DNA of 64,000 bases, taken from an uncultured Spirochaetaceae bacterium. Lineage in GTDB: Bacteria; Spirochaetota; Spirochaetia; Sphaerochaetales; Sphaerochaetaceae. Below, one piece after another: positions 16,588 to 25,633 of the stretch (the stretch's first letter is position 1; each line of letters starts with the position of its first letter). The notes beneath the pieces were generated by a model, which did not search any database, was not told where the DNA came from, and was given only the letters and a program-made list of their open reading frames with translations. A program made the position numbers and the translations under genes. The stretch is taken from assembly GCA_944389025.1 (NCBI GenBank), contig CALXKU010000006.1, positions 1-64,000 on the forward strand. The letters are read 5' to 3'.

Positions 16588-16873
16588 GACCAAGGTAATA
16601 GCTTTTTCTCTCTTCTAAAAGGTCTTTGAGCTCTTTAGTGCCATCTGCTTCTGCATCGGCAGATATATCGAAGAGCTCAAGGCCCGTTTCCTCATAATCT
16701 TTCTGAAGTTCCGCAGAGCCGAATGTTCCCATGTCAAGTGAGAACCTTATTTTAGTTGCGTCACGAACCATGTCCTCACTTTCTAAAAGCATGATTCTCC
16801 CACTGAGCATGTTCTCTATCTTTATAATCCCTCTAACCCTGTCTTTTCTCAGAAAAATACCGTTTCTATCCAT
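16562..16873 (-). CDS. degenerate GIY-YIG-domain protein
   Basis: 103 residues from the ATG at 16873, chosen because TATAAT (16888-16883, with TTGATG 18 bases upstream) ends nine bases before it and there is no SD; the longer frame to 16912 would overlap this promoter. The pattern [21 protein letters not shown]...[21 protein letters not shown]...[12 protein letters not shown] follows the GIY-YIG catalytic-domain family (GIYKIxNxxNGKxYIGxS...LQxDxxxxGxxxF). However, both key Tyr positions are lost (GII, IMLL), so it is probably catalytically inactive. Its 3' end overlaps udp by 26 bases tail to tail. Confidence 0.6.
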   Translation of the reverse strand: MDRNGIFLRKDRVRGIIKIENMLSGRIMLLESEDMVRDATKIRFSLDMGTFGSAELQKDYEETGLELFDISADAEADGTKELKDLLEERKSYYLGLKKELYQR

Positions 16874-17039
16874 GATTTTCGGATTATAGCAGACAGTTAA
16901 GTTTGACATCAATGAAATGTTCAGTAAATGGTGAAAGCCATTAGCTTCTTAGAGTCATGATTATTCCTTTCTTTTGGTAAACAGTTTTTAAACAAAAATG
17001 TGTATCTGTTCAATTTTCATGTGTTTTCTGTTTCTTTCT

Positions 17040-17068
17040 TTGCTAAATGCTTCAAAAACTGTTATATT
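17040..17068 (+). promoter_or_regulatory. promoter of the V-ATPase operon
   Basis: -35 TTGCTA, 17-base spacer, -10 TATATT, about 32 bases before the first ATG. The 166-base region upstream (16874-17039) is AT-rich with no other clear feature. Confidence 0.6.
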
Positions 17069-17100
17069 TTCTCATATCAGAAAATTAAAGGTGGTTCGTT

Positions 17101-17685
17101 ATGGAAATTCAGATTCAGGATTTGATCACCTCCATCAAGACGGATGGTATTGAGAAGGCGAAAGCGGAGGCAGCCGAGATAATCTCGAAGGCGAAGGCCG
17201 AGGCTGAGGCGATCATAAGAGATGCCAATCAGGAAAGAGAGAAAATACTTTCAAATGCGAGAAGGGAGATTGAGACGGAGAGCAGGAGTGCCGAGGAAAA
17301 GCTCAGGCAGGCTGCGCGTGATGCATCCCTTACTTTCAAAAAGAGTGTTGATGATGAGATTGCGAAAATCATGAAAGAGGCCGTGGACACTTCCCTTGAT
17401 AGCGATTGTCTTTCCCGCCTTATAGAGAGTGTCGTCTCATCCTCCTTTGTGGCTGACGCAGAGATAACGATAAGCGAGAGTGATAAGGATAAGGTTGCAT
17501 CAGACCTGATTAACGCCCTTTCCCAAAAGCTTAAGAAGGGACTTACTCTTAAAACGAGCTCCTCGCTCAGCGGAGGGTTCATTGTTAAAGCTTCCGATGG
17601 TTCAGGTTATTTCGATCTCAGCGATGATGAGATTGCAAAACTTCTGTACCCCTATCTGTCAGAGAATCTGAGAAAGCTTTTGTAG
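17101..17685 (+). CDS. atpE: V-type ATP synthase subunit E
   Basis: 194 residues; peripheral stalk subunit linking the V1 head to subunit I. The first 100 residues are a long Ala/Glu/Lys coiled coil (KAEAAEIISKAKAEAEAIIRDANQ), followed by a globular head ending GGFIVKASDGSGYFDLSDDEI, which matches the subunit E C-terminus. SD AAAGGTGG before the start. First gene of the V-ATPase operon. Confidence 0.85.
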   Translation: MEIQIQDLITSIKTDGIEKAKAEAAEIISKAKAEAEAIIRDANQEREKILSNARREIETESRSAEEKLRQAARDASLTFKKSVDDEIAKIMKEAVDTSLDSDCLSRLIESVVSSSFVADAEITISESDKDKVASDLINALSQKLKKGLTLKTSSSLSGGFIVKASDGSGYFDLSDDEIAKLLYPYLSENLRKLL

Positions 17686-17694
17686 GAGGGAATT

Positions 17695-18222
17695 TTGGCT
17701 AATTACTACTATCTGGTCTCAAGTCTACCAATGCTCAGCCTGGACCAAGATCTGCCAATGCCTTATTCTTCTTTCCTTTCGATGTGCAAGTCTTCAATGA
17801 GTCCATCAGATTTCGAGGAGATTTCAAAAGCCAAGCTTAGTCCTGAGAAAGGTGCTAAGAATCATCTCATGAGAAAATGGGAGGATTATCTTACTTCTGT
17901 CTCGTCGACGCTTAAGGAGGAGAGAAGCCGTAAGCTTGGATGGGCGTTTGAAAAGGGTGAATATGTGGCTGATCAGGCTCTCAAGCAAAGGATTCATGAA
18001 GCAGTATTCAATAAGAATCCTCTTGATGGAGAGATGGAGATATTAGCCCTTTATTTCGATTTTCTTGATGAAAATACCCCGTTTGACGGATTTTCTCTTG
18101 AGGCTTTGATGATTTATGCGCTTAAGATGCAGATCATCGAGAGGGTGAGGGCGTTCAGCCAGGAGAAGGGTAGAGCGGAGTTCAGAACGCTCTATGGAAG
18201 GATACAGGAACAATTCAGTTAA
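17695..18222 (+). CDS. DUF2764 family protein of the V-ATPase operon
   Basis: 175 residues, starting at TTG (GGAGGG lies upstream). The N-terminus ANYYYLVSSLPMLSLDQDLPM is the DUF2764 hallmark; the rest is helical and charged. This family occurs inside V-ATPase operons of spirochaetes and Bacteroidetes-like bacteria in the position where other V-ATPases carry subunit C and F genes. Since no C or F gene is visible here, it may fill a central-stalk role; that is inference from context. It ends nine bases after the earliest possible subunit A codon in the longer frame, but before its chosen start. Confidence 0.8.
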   Translation: MANYYYLVSSLPMLSLDQDLPMPYSSFLSMCKSSMSPSDFEEISKAKLSPEKGAKNHLMRKWEDYLTSVSSTLKEERSRKLGWAFEKGEYVADQALKQRIHEAVFNKNPLDGEMEILALYFDFLDENTPFDGFSLEALMIYALKMQIIERVRAFSQEKGRAEFRTLYGRIQEQFS

Positions 18223-18235
18223 AAGGATGGTTGAT

Positions 18236-19960
18236 ATGTCAGTAAAGACAGGTCACGTTGTCGGAGTCAATGGAAACCTCGTCAACGTAAAATTCGATGA
18301 CAGCGTAATAAAGAACGAGGTCGGTTACATAATTCTTGATAACACAAGACTCAAAGGTGAGGTCATCAGAATCATGAATGGAGTCGCATCCCTTCAGGTG
18401 TATGAGATGACCGAAGGCATAAAGGTCGGAGACAGGGTTGAGTTCTCTGGTGAGCTTCTTTCCGTAGAGCTTGGTCCTGGACTTCTTACACAGGTCTTTG
18501 ACGGATTGCAGAATCCTCTTCCGGAACTGGCAGAGAAGTGCGGCTTCTTCCTTCAGAGAGGGGTTTATCTTGATCCTATTCCAAATATCGAATGGGAGTT
18601 CACACCTTCCTTGAAAGTTGGTGAGAGTGTTGTCGCAGGTGATTCCTTCGGCTCAGTACCCGAGGGCATATTCACCCATAGGATAATGGTACCGTTCTCA
18701 CTTCAGGGTGAGTGGAAGATTAAGAGCATAAAGGAAAAGGGAAAGTATAAGAGCCATGACACGATCTGTCAGATCGAGAATGATAAGGGGGAAGTGAAGG
18801 ACCTTTCCATGATAATCACCCAGCCTGTTAAGAGGGCGATCAAGGGCTATGAGGAGCGTCTTCGCCCAGATGAGCCGATGGTGACGAAAATCCGTATCAT
18901 AGATACATTCCTTCCTGTTGCAAAGGGTGGAACATATTGTACTCCTGGGCCGTTCGGTGCGGGAAAGACCGTTCTACAGCACCTGACAAGCCGGAATGCC
19001 GATGTTGATATCGTAATCATAGCAGCCTGCGGAGAGAGGGCTGGTGAGGTCGTTGAGATTCTCAAGGAGTTCCCAGAGCTTATGGATCCGAAGACAGGAC
19101 GGAGCCTCATGGAGAGGACTATAATAATCTGCAACACCTCGAGCATGCCTGTTGCCGCTAGAGAGGCATCCGTATATACCGCTGTAACCATGGCCGAGTA
19201 CTACAGGAACATGGGGCTTGATGTTCTGCTTCTTGCAGACAGTACATCGCGCTGGGCTCAGGCTATGAGGGAGATGAGCGGACGCCTTGAAGAGATTCCC
19301 GGTGATGAAGCCTTCCCCGCTTATCTTGAAAGCCGTATTGCGGAGTTCTATGAGAGGGCAGGAAAGGTAAGGCTTAAAGATGGCTCTACAGGATCTGTAA
19401 CTATAGGAGGAACGGTATCTCCAGCAGGAGGAAACTTCGAGGAGCCTGTAACTCAGGCGACACTCAAGGTTGTTGGAGCTTTCCATGGACTTTCTAGGGA
19501 GCGTAGTGATGCGCGAAAATATCCAGCTATCGATCCACTCGACAGCTGGAGCAACTACAAGGGAATAATCCCGAAAGAGAAGGTGGAGAAGATATATTCC
19601 TACATCCGAAAAAGTAACGAGGTCTCTCAGATGATGAAGGTCGTTGGAGAGGAGGGAACGAGTCTCGATGATTACATCTCCTATCAGAAGGGTGAGCTGA
19701 TCGACTACGTCTACCTTCAGCAGAATTCATTCGATCCTGTTGATTTCTCAGCTCCTGTTGAAAGGCAGAACGAGTGTTTCGACATCCTTTCAGATATCGT
19801 ACTTTCTCAATACGATCTGAAGGATAAGAAAGAGGTAAGGCAGTTCTTTAACGAGATCAGGCAGCTCTTTTTGGATTTCAACGCCACCCCATCGGATAGT
19901 GCGGAGTACGAAGAGAGAAAGAAGAGCCTGCTTGGAAAGGTTGCTGAGAAAAAGAGGTGA
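18236..19960 (+). CDS. atpA: V-type ATP synthase catalytic subunit A
   Basis: 574 residues; the nucleotide-hydrolysing subunit of the V1 ring. Start MSVKTGHVVGVNG at 18236; earlier Met codons sit on or before the SD AAAAGGA. Walker A is GPFGAGKTV, and the A-subunit-specific bulge region EWEFTPSLKVGESVVAGDSFGSV is present. Other motifs include the catalytic GERAGE and the SRWAQAMREMSGRLEEIPGDEAFPAYL segment. Length and order match bacterial A subunits. Operon position between DUF2764 and subunit B. Confidence 0.95.
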   Translation: MSVKTGHVVGVNGNLVNVKFDDSVIKNEVGYIILDNTRLKGEVIRIMNGVASLQVYEMTEGIKVGDRVEFSGELLSVELGPGLLTQVFDGLQNPLPELAEKCGFFLQRGVYLDPIPNIEWEFTPSLKVGESVVAGDSFGSVPEGIFTHRIMVPFSLQGEWKIKSIKEKGKYKSHDTICQIENDKGEVKDLSMIITQPVKRAIKGYEERLRPDEPMVTKIRIIDTFLPVAKGGTYCTPGPFGAGKTVLQHLTSRNADVDIVIIAACGERAGEVVEILKEFPELMDPKTGRSLMERTIIICNTSSMPVAAREASVYTAVTMAEYYRNMGLDVLLLADSTSRWAQAMREMSGRLEEIPGDEAFPAYLESRIAEFYERAGKVRLKDGSTGSVTIGGTVSPAGGNFEEPVTQATLKVVGAFHGLSRERSDARKYPAIDPLDSWSNYKGIIPKEKVEKIYSYIRKSNEVSQMMKVVGEEGTSLDDYISYQKGELIDYVYLQQNSFDPVDFSAPVERQNECFDILSDIVLSQYDLKDKKEVRQFFNEIRQLFLDFNATPSDSAEYEERKKSLLGKVAEKKR

Positions 19961-19963
19961 GAC

Positions 19964-21256
19964 ATGCAGAAGGTATATACGAAAATAGAGTCGATAGTTG
20001 GAAACGTTATCACCGTAAGGGCCGATGGGGTCAGGAACAGCGATCTGGCTGAAATATCGACCTCTTCCGGAGTGGGACTTGCTAGGGTTATCAAGCTCGA
20101 TAACGATCTTGTAAGCCTCGAGGTGTTCTCGGGAGCACAGGGGGTAAGCACCGGAGACAGGGTTCGCTTCCTCGGTTATCCGATGAGAGTCAGTTTCTCA
20201 GATAATCTTCTTGGTCGTATTTTTGACGGGGCAGGAAGGCCAAGGGACAATGGTCCAGAGCTAACTGAGAACATGATTGCAATCGGAGGCCCATCTGTAA
20301 ACCCGTCAAAGAGAATCATGGCACGCAACATGATACGTACCGGAATTCCGATGATCGACATGTTCAATTCACTTGTCGAGTCGCAGAAACTCCCGATATT
20401 CAGCGTTTCAGGAGAGCCTTATAACCAGCTGCTTGCCCGTATTGCCATGCAGGCAGAGGTCGATATCATAATTCTTGGAGGAATGGGACTTAAGTATGAT
20501 GACTATCTCTATTTCAGGGATACACTCGATAAATCCGGTTCGCTAAGTCATACGATCATGTTCATTCACACTGCAAGCGATCCTACAGTTGAGTGCACCC
20601 TTGTTCCGGATCTTTCTCTTGCGGTTGCGGAGCAGTTTGCACTTCAGGGTAAGAAGGTTCTCTGTCTTCTGACAGATATGACCAACTTCTGCGATGCTCT
20701 GAAAGAGACAGCGATTACGATGGAACAGGTACCGTCCAACCGTGGTTACCCGGGAGACCTCTATAGTGCGCTCGCAAGCCGTTATGAGAAGGCCGTCGAC
20801 TTTGAAGGGGCAGGTTCTGTCACCATTCTTGCTGTCACAACGATGCCAGGAGATGATGTCACACATCCTGTTCCAGATAATACCGGATACATAACAGAGG
20901 GACAGTACTACCTTAAGAACGGCTGGATAGAGCCATTTGGATCTCTTTCCCGCCTTAAACAGAATGTTAATAAGGATACAAGGGATGATCACAGGGCGCT
21001 TATGGATGGAATGATCAAACTCTATGCCTCTTACAAGGAGAGCCTTGAGAAGAAGAGTATGGGATTCATGATGAGCGACTGGGATGAGAAGCTGCTCAAA
21101 TACGGTGCTCTTTTCGAATCCCGTCTTATGGATCTTTCCGTTAATATTCCGCTAGAAGAGGCCCTTGATGAGGGCTGGAAGATTCTTGCAGAGTGTTTTG
21201 AGCCGAATGAGACCCTTCTTAGGAGCGATCTCATCGAAAAGTACTGGCCTAGGTAA
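19964..21256 (+). CDS. atpB: V-type ATP synthase subunit B
   Basis: 430 residues; the non-catalytic partner of subunit A in V1. The P-loop is replaced by [16 protein letters not shown], as usual for B subunits; further hallmarks are [27 protein letters not shown] and [17 protein letters not shown]. Starts three bases after the subunit A stop with an AGAAAAAGAGGTGAG SD region. Confidence 0.95.
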   Translation: MQKVYTKIESIVGNVITVRADGVRNSDLAEISTSSGVGLARVIKLDNDLVSLEVFSGAQGVSTGDRVRFLGYPMRVSFSDNLLGRIFDGAGRPRDNGPELTENMIAIGGPSVNPSKRIMARNMIRTGIPMIDMFNSLVESQKLPIFSVSGEPYNQLLARIAMQAEVDIIILGGMGLKYDDYLYFRDTLDKSGSLSHTIMFIHTASDPTVECTLVPDLSLAVAEQFALQGKKVLCLLTDMTNFCDALKETAITMEQVPSNRGYPGDLYSALASRYEKAVDFEGAGSVTILAVTTMPGDDVTHPVPDNTGYITEGQYYLKNGWIEPFGSLSRLKQNVNKDTRDDHRALMDGMIKLYASYKESLEKKSMGFMMSDWDEKLLKYGALFESRLMDLSVNIPLEEALDEGWKILAECFEPNETLLRSDLIEKYWPR

Positions 21257-21268
21257 AGGAGGTTTCCT

Positions 21269-21880
21269 TTGGCTGTAAAATTGACGAAGAACGAGCAGAA
21301 GAAGCAGAAGGACAGTCTCAAGCAGTTTCAGCGCTATCTTCCGACCCTTCAGCTCAAGAAATCACAGCTTCAGTCGGTAATCCGCTCTGTTGAAGCTGAG
21401 ATGGAGGAGATGAAAAGGAAGCAGGAAGAGGCTATAAGCGGTCTTGATTCTTGGATAGCCGTCTATGGCGAGAATGCTCTCTTCAGCTTGGATAAATCGA
21501 TAGATACTCTCATTAAGGTGAAAGAGGTGAGAAGGAAATTCACCAATGTCGCAGGAGTGACGGTTCCCGTCTTCGACTCCCTCTCTTTCGAAGATATAAG
21601 GTATTCTCTGGATGAATATCCCTTATGGGTGGACGGTGCTCTTCTGTCTTTGAGGGACATAGCCAAGTATGATGCGCTGCTTAGTACGCTAAGGGAGGAG
21701 AAGGAACTTCTTGAAAAGGAGCTCAGGACGACAAGTCAGAGGGTTAATCTCTTTGAGAAGGTGAAAATTCCTGAGGCGAAGGAGAACATAAGGGTGATCG
21801 GCATATATCTGCAGGATCAGCAGACTCAGGCGGTTGTTCGCGGTAAGATAGCGAAAAAGAAGCTTACCAAGGCAGGTTGA
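21269..21880 (+). CDS. atpD: V-type ATP synthase subunit D
   Basis: 203 residues; the central rotor shaft of V1. Starts at TTG with SD AAAGGAGG. The N-terminal helix with KLTKNEQKKQKDSLKQFQRYLPTLQLKKSQL and a matching C-terminal helix LRTTSQRVNLFEKVKIPEAKENIRVI form the antiparallel coiled coil typical of subunit D (V-ATPase D superfamily). 12 bases after subunit B and one base before subunit I. Confidence 0.92.
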   Translation: MAVKLTKNEQKKQKDSLKQFQRYLPTLQLKKSQLQSVIRSVEAEMEEMKRKQEEAISGLDSWIAVYGENALFSLDKSIDTLIKVKEVRRKFTNVAGVTVPVFDSLSFEDIRYSLDEYPLWVDGALLSLRDIAKYDALLSTLREEKELLEKELRTTSQRVNLFEKVKIPEAKENIRVIGIYLQDQQTQAVVRGKIAKKKLTKAG

Positions 21881-21881
21881 T

Positions 21882-23696
21882 ATGATAGAGACGATGAAAA
21901 AGGTGACTGTTTTCTCCATTAAGGAGAGAAGGGAGGCCGTGACTGAGGCTCTCAGGGCAATCGGTGTCATGCATATCGAATCAATGGTCTTGAAAAGCGA
22001 AGGGGCAGTTAGAGAAGAGGAAAAGAAAGCCGAGCTGGAAAAGGTTCTCTCTGAGCTTGAAGAGGTCAGGAACAAAAAGGAAAAAACAGCTCAGAAGTCT
22101 CTCTGCACTGATTTTGAGGAGACTAACAGAGCACTTCTCTCTCTTTCTGATGAGAAGAGGGCTCTTTTGGATGAGAATTCACGCCTTCTTCTTGAGAAGG
22201 AGCGGCTTGAGGCTTTTGGAAATCTTGAACCTTCACTTGTCAGGGAACTTGAAGAGGAGGGGATTGAGCTTCACTTTTACAGCATAGCCGACAAGGATTA
22301 TAGGACGATAAGGGAGAGTGACGAGTTCACAACAATCCTTTTAAAGAGTGGAAAGCAGTCGATCATAATGAGCGTGAATTCAGAAATCCACGGTCATGGT
22401 GCCATCGAGTTTTCTCTTGGAAACATGAGTCTTGAGAGTGTTTCGAAGAAAATCGATTTGAACAGCATCCGCCTTGGCGATATCCGGAAGACTTTTTCCT
22501 CCTACCTTCCGTATGAGAACGAATGGAGAAAAAGGATACGTGAGAGGGAGGATAATATCCGCTTTGAGAATGTCAAAAGCTCTGCCTTAGAGGATGGAGA
22601 GGTGCTGTTTATCACCGGATATATTCCTGAGAAGTTCATCTCCTCTTTCAAGGATGCAGCATCATCCTCCGGCCTGGCTTATCTGATTGATGACATCTCA
22701 GATGAGGACAATCCTCCGACCCTTGTGAGATATCCGGGGTTCGTAAGGATTATCAAGCCGGTATTCGATATCCTTGGTGTCGTTCCCGGATACAGGGAGT
22801 ATGACATATCGACATATTTCCTCCTCTTTTTCTCGCTATTTTTCGCGATGATAATTGGAGATGCGGGATATGGTCTTGTCTTCCTCCTCGCAGCGATTGC
22901 AATGCATGTGAAAAATAAGAAGGCAAGTGATATAAACATACTTCTTTATGTGCTGAGCTTCACTACCATGCTTTGGGGTGTTCTTACCGGTACTTATTTC
23001 GGCTCTGAGGCGATTCTGGTGAAATTTTCGTTCCTCCAGAAGCTCGTTGTACCTGCTATAACCAACTTCCCTGAGGTAATGGGAGTAGATGCAGATTGGG
23101 CGCAGAACATGCTTATGAAGTTCTGCTTCATCCTTGGTGCGGTTCAGCTCTCTCTTGCATGTGTGCTGAATATCATTCATAAGATACCGAAAAAAGATCT
23201 CTCATGGCTTGCAGACCTCGGATGGCTGATAGATATCGTGTTGCTCTATATGCTTGTTCTTTATCTGGTAATAGGGGCAAGCTGTCCATTTACTTTGGTT
23301 ATTGCTGGCGTTGCGACAGGTTTCGTTCTCGTGTGCTGCTTCTCAGCACAAGGTCCTGGAATCCCGTTCGTGAAAGGTCTCGTTTCCGGGCTTGGAGGCT
23401 TCTTTACAACATTCCTTAATACCGTCTCATGCATGTCTAACATCATGAGCTACATAAGGCTTTTCGCAGTCGGTATGGCAAGCCTTGCAATAGCCCAGAG
23501 TTTCAATGACATGGGTGCGGGATTCATGCCACTTGGCTTGCTTGTGATAATCCTTGGCCATGTGCTTAACATCGTTATGGGACTTTTGTCGGTCATAGTC
23601 CATGGCGTAAGACTCAACTTACTCGAATTCTCCGGTCAGCTCGGAATCGAATGGTCCGGATACGAATATGACCCTTTTAAGAAGGTTGAAATATAA
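21882..23696 (+). CDS. atpI: V-type ATP synthase subunit I
   Basis: 604 residues; the stator and ion half-channel subunit (a-subunit homologue). Residues 1-300 are a cytosolic coiled-coil arm; about seven to eight transmembrane helices fill the remainder (FLLFFSLFFAMIIGDAGYGLVF, FTTMLWGVLTGTYFG, and the C-terminal half). The channel Arg lies in SNIMSYIRLFAVGMASLAIAQ, followed by VHGVRLNLLEFSGQLG. Slightly short in the arm compared with archaeal homologues. Confidence 0.93.
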   Translation: MIETMKKVTVFSIKERREAVTEALRAIGVMHIESMVLKSEGAVREEEKKAELEKVLSELEEVRNKKEKTAQKSLCTDFEETNRALLSLSDEKRALLDENSRLLLEKERLEAFGNLEPSLVRELEEEGIELHFYSIADKDYRTIRESDEFTTILLKSGKQSIIMSVNSEIHGHGAIEFSLGNMSLESVSKKIDLNSIRLGDIRKTFSSYLPYENEWRKRIREREDNIRFENVKSSALEDGEVLFITGYIPEKFISSFKDAASSSGLAYLIDDISDEDNPPTLVRYPGFVRIIKPVFDILGVVPGYREYDISTYFLLFFSLFFAMIIGDAGYGLVFLLAAIAMHVKNKKASDINILLYVLSFTTMLWGVLTGTYFGSEAILVKFSFLQKLVVPAITNFPEVMGVDADWAQNMLMKFCFILGAVQLSLACVLNIIHKIPKKDLSWLADLGWLIDIVLLYMLVLYLVIGASCPFTLVIAGVATGFVLVCCFSAQGPGIPFVKGLVSGLGGFFTTFLNTVSCMSNIMSYIRLFAVGMASLAIAQSFNDMGAGFMPLGLLVIILGHVLNIVMGLLSVIVHGVRLNLLEFSGQLGIEWSGYEYDPFKKVEI

Positions 23697-23721
23697 TAAT
23701 TTAGGTAGAAAGGAGTTTTAA

Positions 23722-24156
23722 ATGATTTACCTAGCTTATATCGGAATGGCATGTGCTCTTTGTTTTTCTGCTATCGGATCCGGATTTGGTGCCGGAATCG
23801 CATCCCAGGCTGCAGTTGGTGCTTGGAAGAAATGCTATGCGCAGGGTAAGCCTGCACCGTTCATTATGGTGGCTTTTGCCGGCGCACCGCTGACACAGAC
23901 AATCTACGGCTTCCTTTTAATGAACTTCATCAGAAGTGCGATTGAGAGTGGAACGAATCCGATGCTCTGTTTCTTCGTCGGACTTCTTGGCGGAACTTCT
24001 ATGGGACTCTCCGCATTCTTCCAGGGTAAGGTATCCGCATGCTCCGCAGACAGCCTTGGAGAGACTGGAAAGGGAACGGCGAACTACTTCATCGTAATCG
24101 GTCTTGTAGAGACGGTTGCACTCTTCACGCTCGTTTTCTCACTGCTTGCACTCTAA
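23722..24156 (+). CDS. atpK: V-type ATP synthase subunit K (rotor ring)
   Basis: 144 residues with four hydrophobic helices, i.e. the duplicated-hairpin form of the c-ring subunit. The ion site appears sodium-type: PLTQTIYGF (Thr58, Gln59), FFQGKV (Gln101) and LVETV (Glu130) correspond to Thr64, Gln65, Gln110 and Glu139 of the Enterococcus hirae NtpK sodium site. SD AAAGGAG before ATG. Last gene of the operon, followed by a strong terminator. Confidence 0.92.
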   Translation: MIYLAYIGMACALCFSAIGSGFGAGIASQAAVGAWKKCYAQGKPAPFIMVAFAGAPLTQTIYGFLLMNFIRSAIESGTNPMLCFFVGLLGGTSMGLSAFFQGKVSACSADSLGETGKGTANYFIVIGLVETVALFTLVFSLLAL

Positions 24157-24176
24157 GGGGTTAGCTTGGACGATAT

Positions 24177-24206
24177 GGCATCACAGTGTGTGGTGCCTTT
24201 TTTTTT
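24177..24206 (+). terminator. V-ATPase operon terminator
   Basis: Stem GGCATCAC/GTGGTGCC, five-base loop, nine Ts. Confidence 0.9.
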
Positions 24207-24276
24207 GTCATTTGCCTTTTAGTCAGGCTTTTTCATCTTCTTTCATCTTTCCGACTTTTCGTATAATATGAGTCTC

Positions 24277-24591
24277 ATGGTCAAGGATAAAAGCAGAAAG
24301 CTAATTGAGATGACTTTCCTTGATGAGAAGCTTTCCCATCTCGGAGATCTAGAAAGCATTGAAGTTGATTATAAGAGGACATTCTCTGTCGATGACAGCT
24401 ATTCCCATTTTTTTGAGGTACTATCGGGTACTGCTGTCATTGCGACGACATGGAGGGAGATGCCGGAGTCGGATGAGGTGACAGGCCTTTTCACGCTAAA
24501 GGCCGGAGAGGCTGCGCTATTTCTTCCCGGAGAGCCGTTTCTTGTCAAGCCTGGTCAGGACAGCCAGGTAAGTGAATTCGTTCTGAGGTGA
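24277..24591 (+). CDS. cupin-like hypothetical protein
   Basis: 104 residues, cytosolic. EVLSGTAVIATTWREM and LFTLKAGEAALFLPGEPFLVKPG resemble the two halves of a small beta-barrel, similar in wording to YhcH/YjgK-type cupins, but family assignment is weak. A perfect TATAAT at 24262-24267 lies against the ATG at 24268 and nine bases before the in-frame ATG at 24277; without any SD, initiation at 24277 on a leaderless transcript is most likely. It ends one base before ispG, so it heads the ispG-uvrA-lptD-phoH-pgpH-ybeY run. Confidence 0.6.
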   Translation: MVKDKSRKLIEMTFLDEKLSHLGDLESIEVDYKRTFSVDDSYSHFFEVLSGTAVIATTWREMPESDEVTGLFTLKAGEAALFLPGEPFLVKPGQDSQVSEFVLR

Positions 24592-24592
24592 T

Positions 24593-25633
24593 ATGTTCAG
24601 TAAGAAAACATGTAAGGTAAGAGACCTTTTTATTGGAGGGGATAATCCTGTCAGAGTTCAGACGATGTATGATTCGTCCATTCTGAATGCAGATATAGAT
24701 ACCATAGTTTCTAGGATTGGAAAACTGAGCGCCATGGGGTGCGATCTCATCCGTTTCAGTTTTTCAAGCCTTGAGGATGCTAATCCTTTTTCCGAGATAG
24801 CAAAGCGCAGCGTCATGCCTGTTGTCGCAGATATTCATTTTGATTATAGGCTTGCGATTAAAGCCCTTGAATGCGGTGCTGATAAAATACGTATCAATCC
24901 GGGAAACATCGGAGCGCACTGGAAGACCAAGGAGGTCGTAGCTGCGGCAAAGGATCTTGGCCGGGCTATAAGGATCGGCCTTAATTCGGGATCCCTTCCA
25001 AAAAACGAGAAGAATCTCGATAAGGCGAGCCTCATGGTTGATACCGCCTTGGAATACCTTGATGATTTCGAATCCTGGGGCTTTGATAACACTGTGGTCT
25101 CACTCAAGGCAAGCGATGTTGATGTTACTCTTGATGCAGCACGCCGTTTTGCCTCACTTTCTGACTATCCGCTTCATCTGGGCGTTACGGAGGCTGGCTC
25201 TGCAATCGTTTCATCCGTACGTTCTTCATGGGCACTAGGAAATCTTCTTGATGAGCATATTGGCGATACCATCAGGGTTTCGATAACCGGTGATATCGAG
25301 GATGAGGTTATAGCGGCAAATGAGATATTAAGGACTCTCGGCCTGAAAAAGGGTGGGGTACGCCTCGTCTCCTGTCCACGATGTGGAAGACACACGTTCG
25401 ATTCTAGGCGCATGGTGGAGATTCTTGAGCCGCGTCTTATGAGTCTCGATAAGGATATCACTGTTGCCGTAATGGGCTGTCAGGTGAACGGACCAGGGGA
25501 AGCGAAGGATGCCGACTACGCCCTTACCGGCATCGGGAGAAAAGCATTCCTATATGCAAAAGGTGAGCTGATAAAGGAAATAACCATTGATAACGCTGAA
25601 GAGGCACTTTTCGAGGCGATAGAGAATGGTTGA
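24593..25633 (+). CDS. ispG: 4-hydroxy-3-methylbut-2-enyl diphosphate synthase (flavodoxin/ferredoxin)
   Basis: 346 residues; reduces MEcPP to HMBPP in the MEP isoprenoid pathway using a 4Fe-4S cluster. N-terminal TIM barrel with NPVRVQTMYDSS, VADIHFDYRLA and IRINPGNIG; C-terminal cluster domain with SCPRCGRHTFD and VAVMGCQVNGPGEAKDADY supplying three Cys and the Glu ligand. Compact bacterial form. Overlaps uvrA by eight bases. Confidence 0.94.
   Translation: MFSKKTCKVRDLFIGGDNPVRVQTMYDSSILNADIDTIVSRIGKLSAMGCDLIRFSFSSLEDANPFSEIAKRSVMPVVADIHFDYRLAIKALECGADKIRINPGNIGAHWKTKEVVAAAKDLGRAIRIGLNSGSLPKNEKNLDKASLMVDTALEYLDDFESWGFDNTVVSLKASDVDVTLDAARRFASLSDYPLHLGVTEAGSAIVSSVRSSWALGNLLDEHIGDTIRVSITGDIEDEVIAANEILRTLGLKKGGVRLVSCPRCGRHTFDSRRMVEILEPRLMSLDKDITVAVMGCQVNGPGEAKDADYALTGIGRKAFLYAKGELIKEITIDNAEEALFEAIENG

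Noticed and set aside
18974-19486. 170-codon minus-strand ORF inside V-ATPase subunit A
   Set aside because: Shadow of a strongly conserved coding gene; no SD and no recognisable motif.
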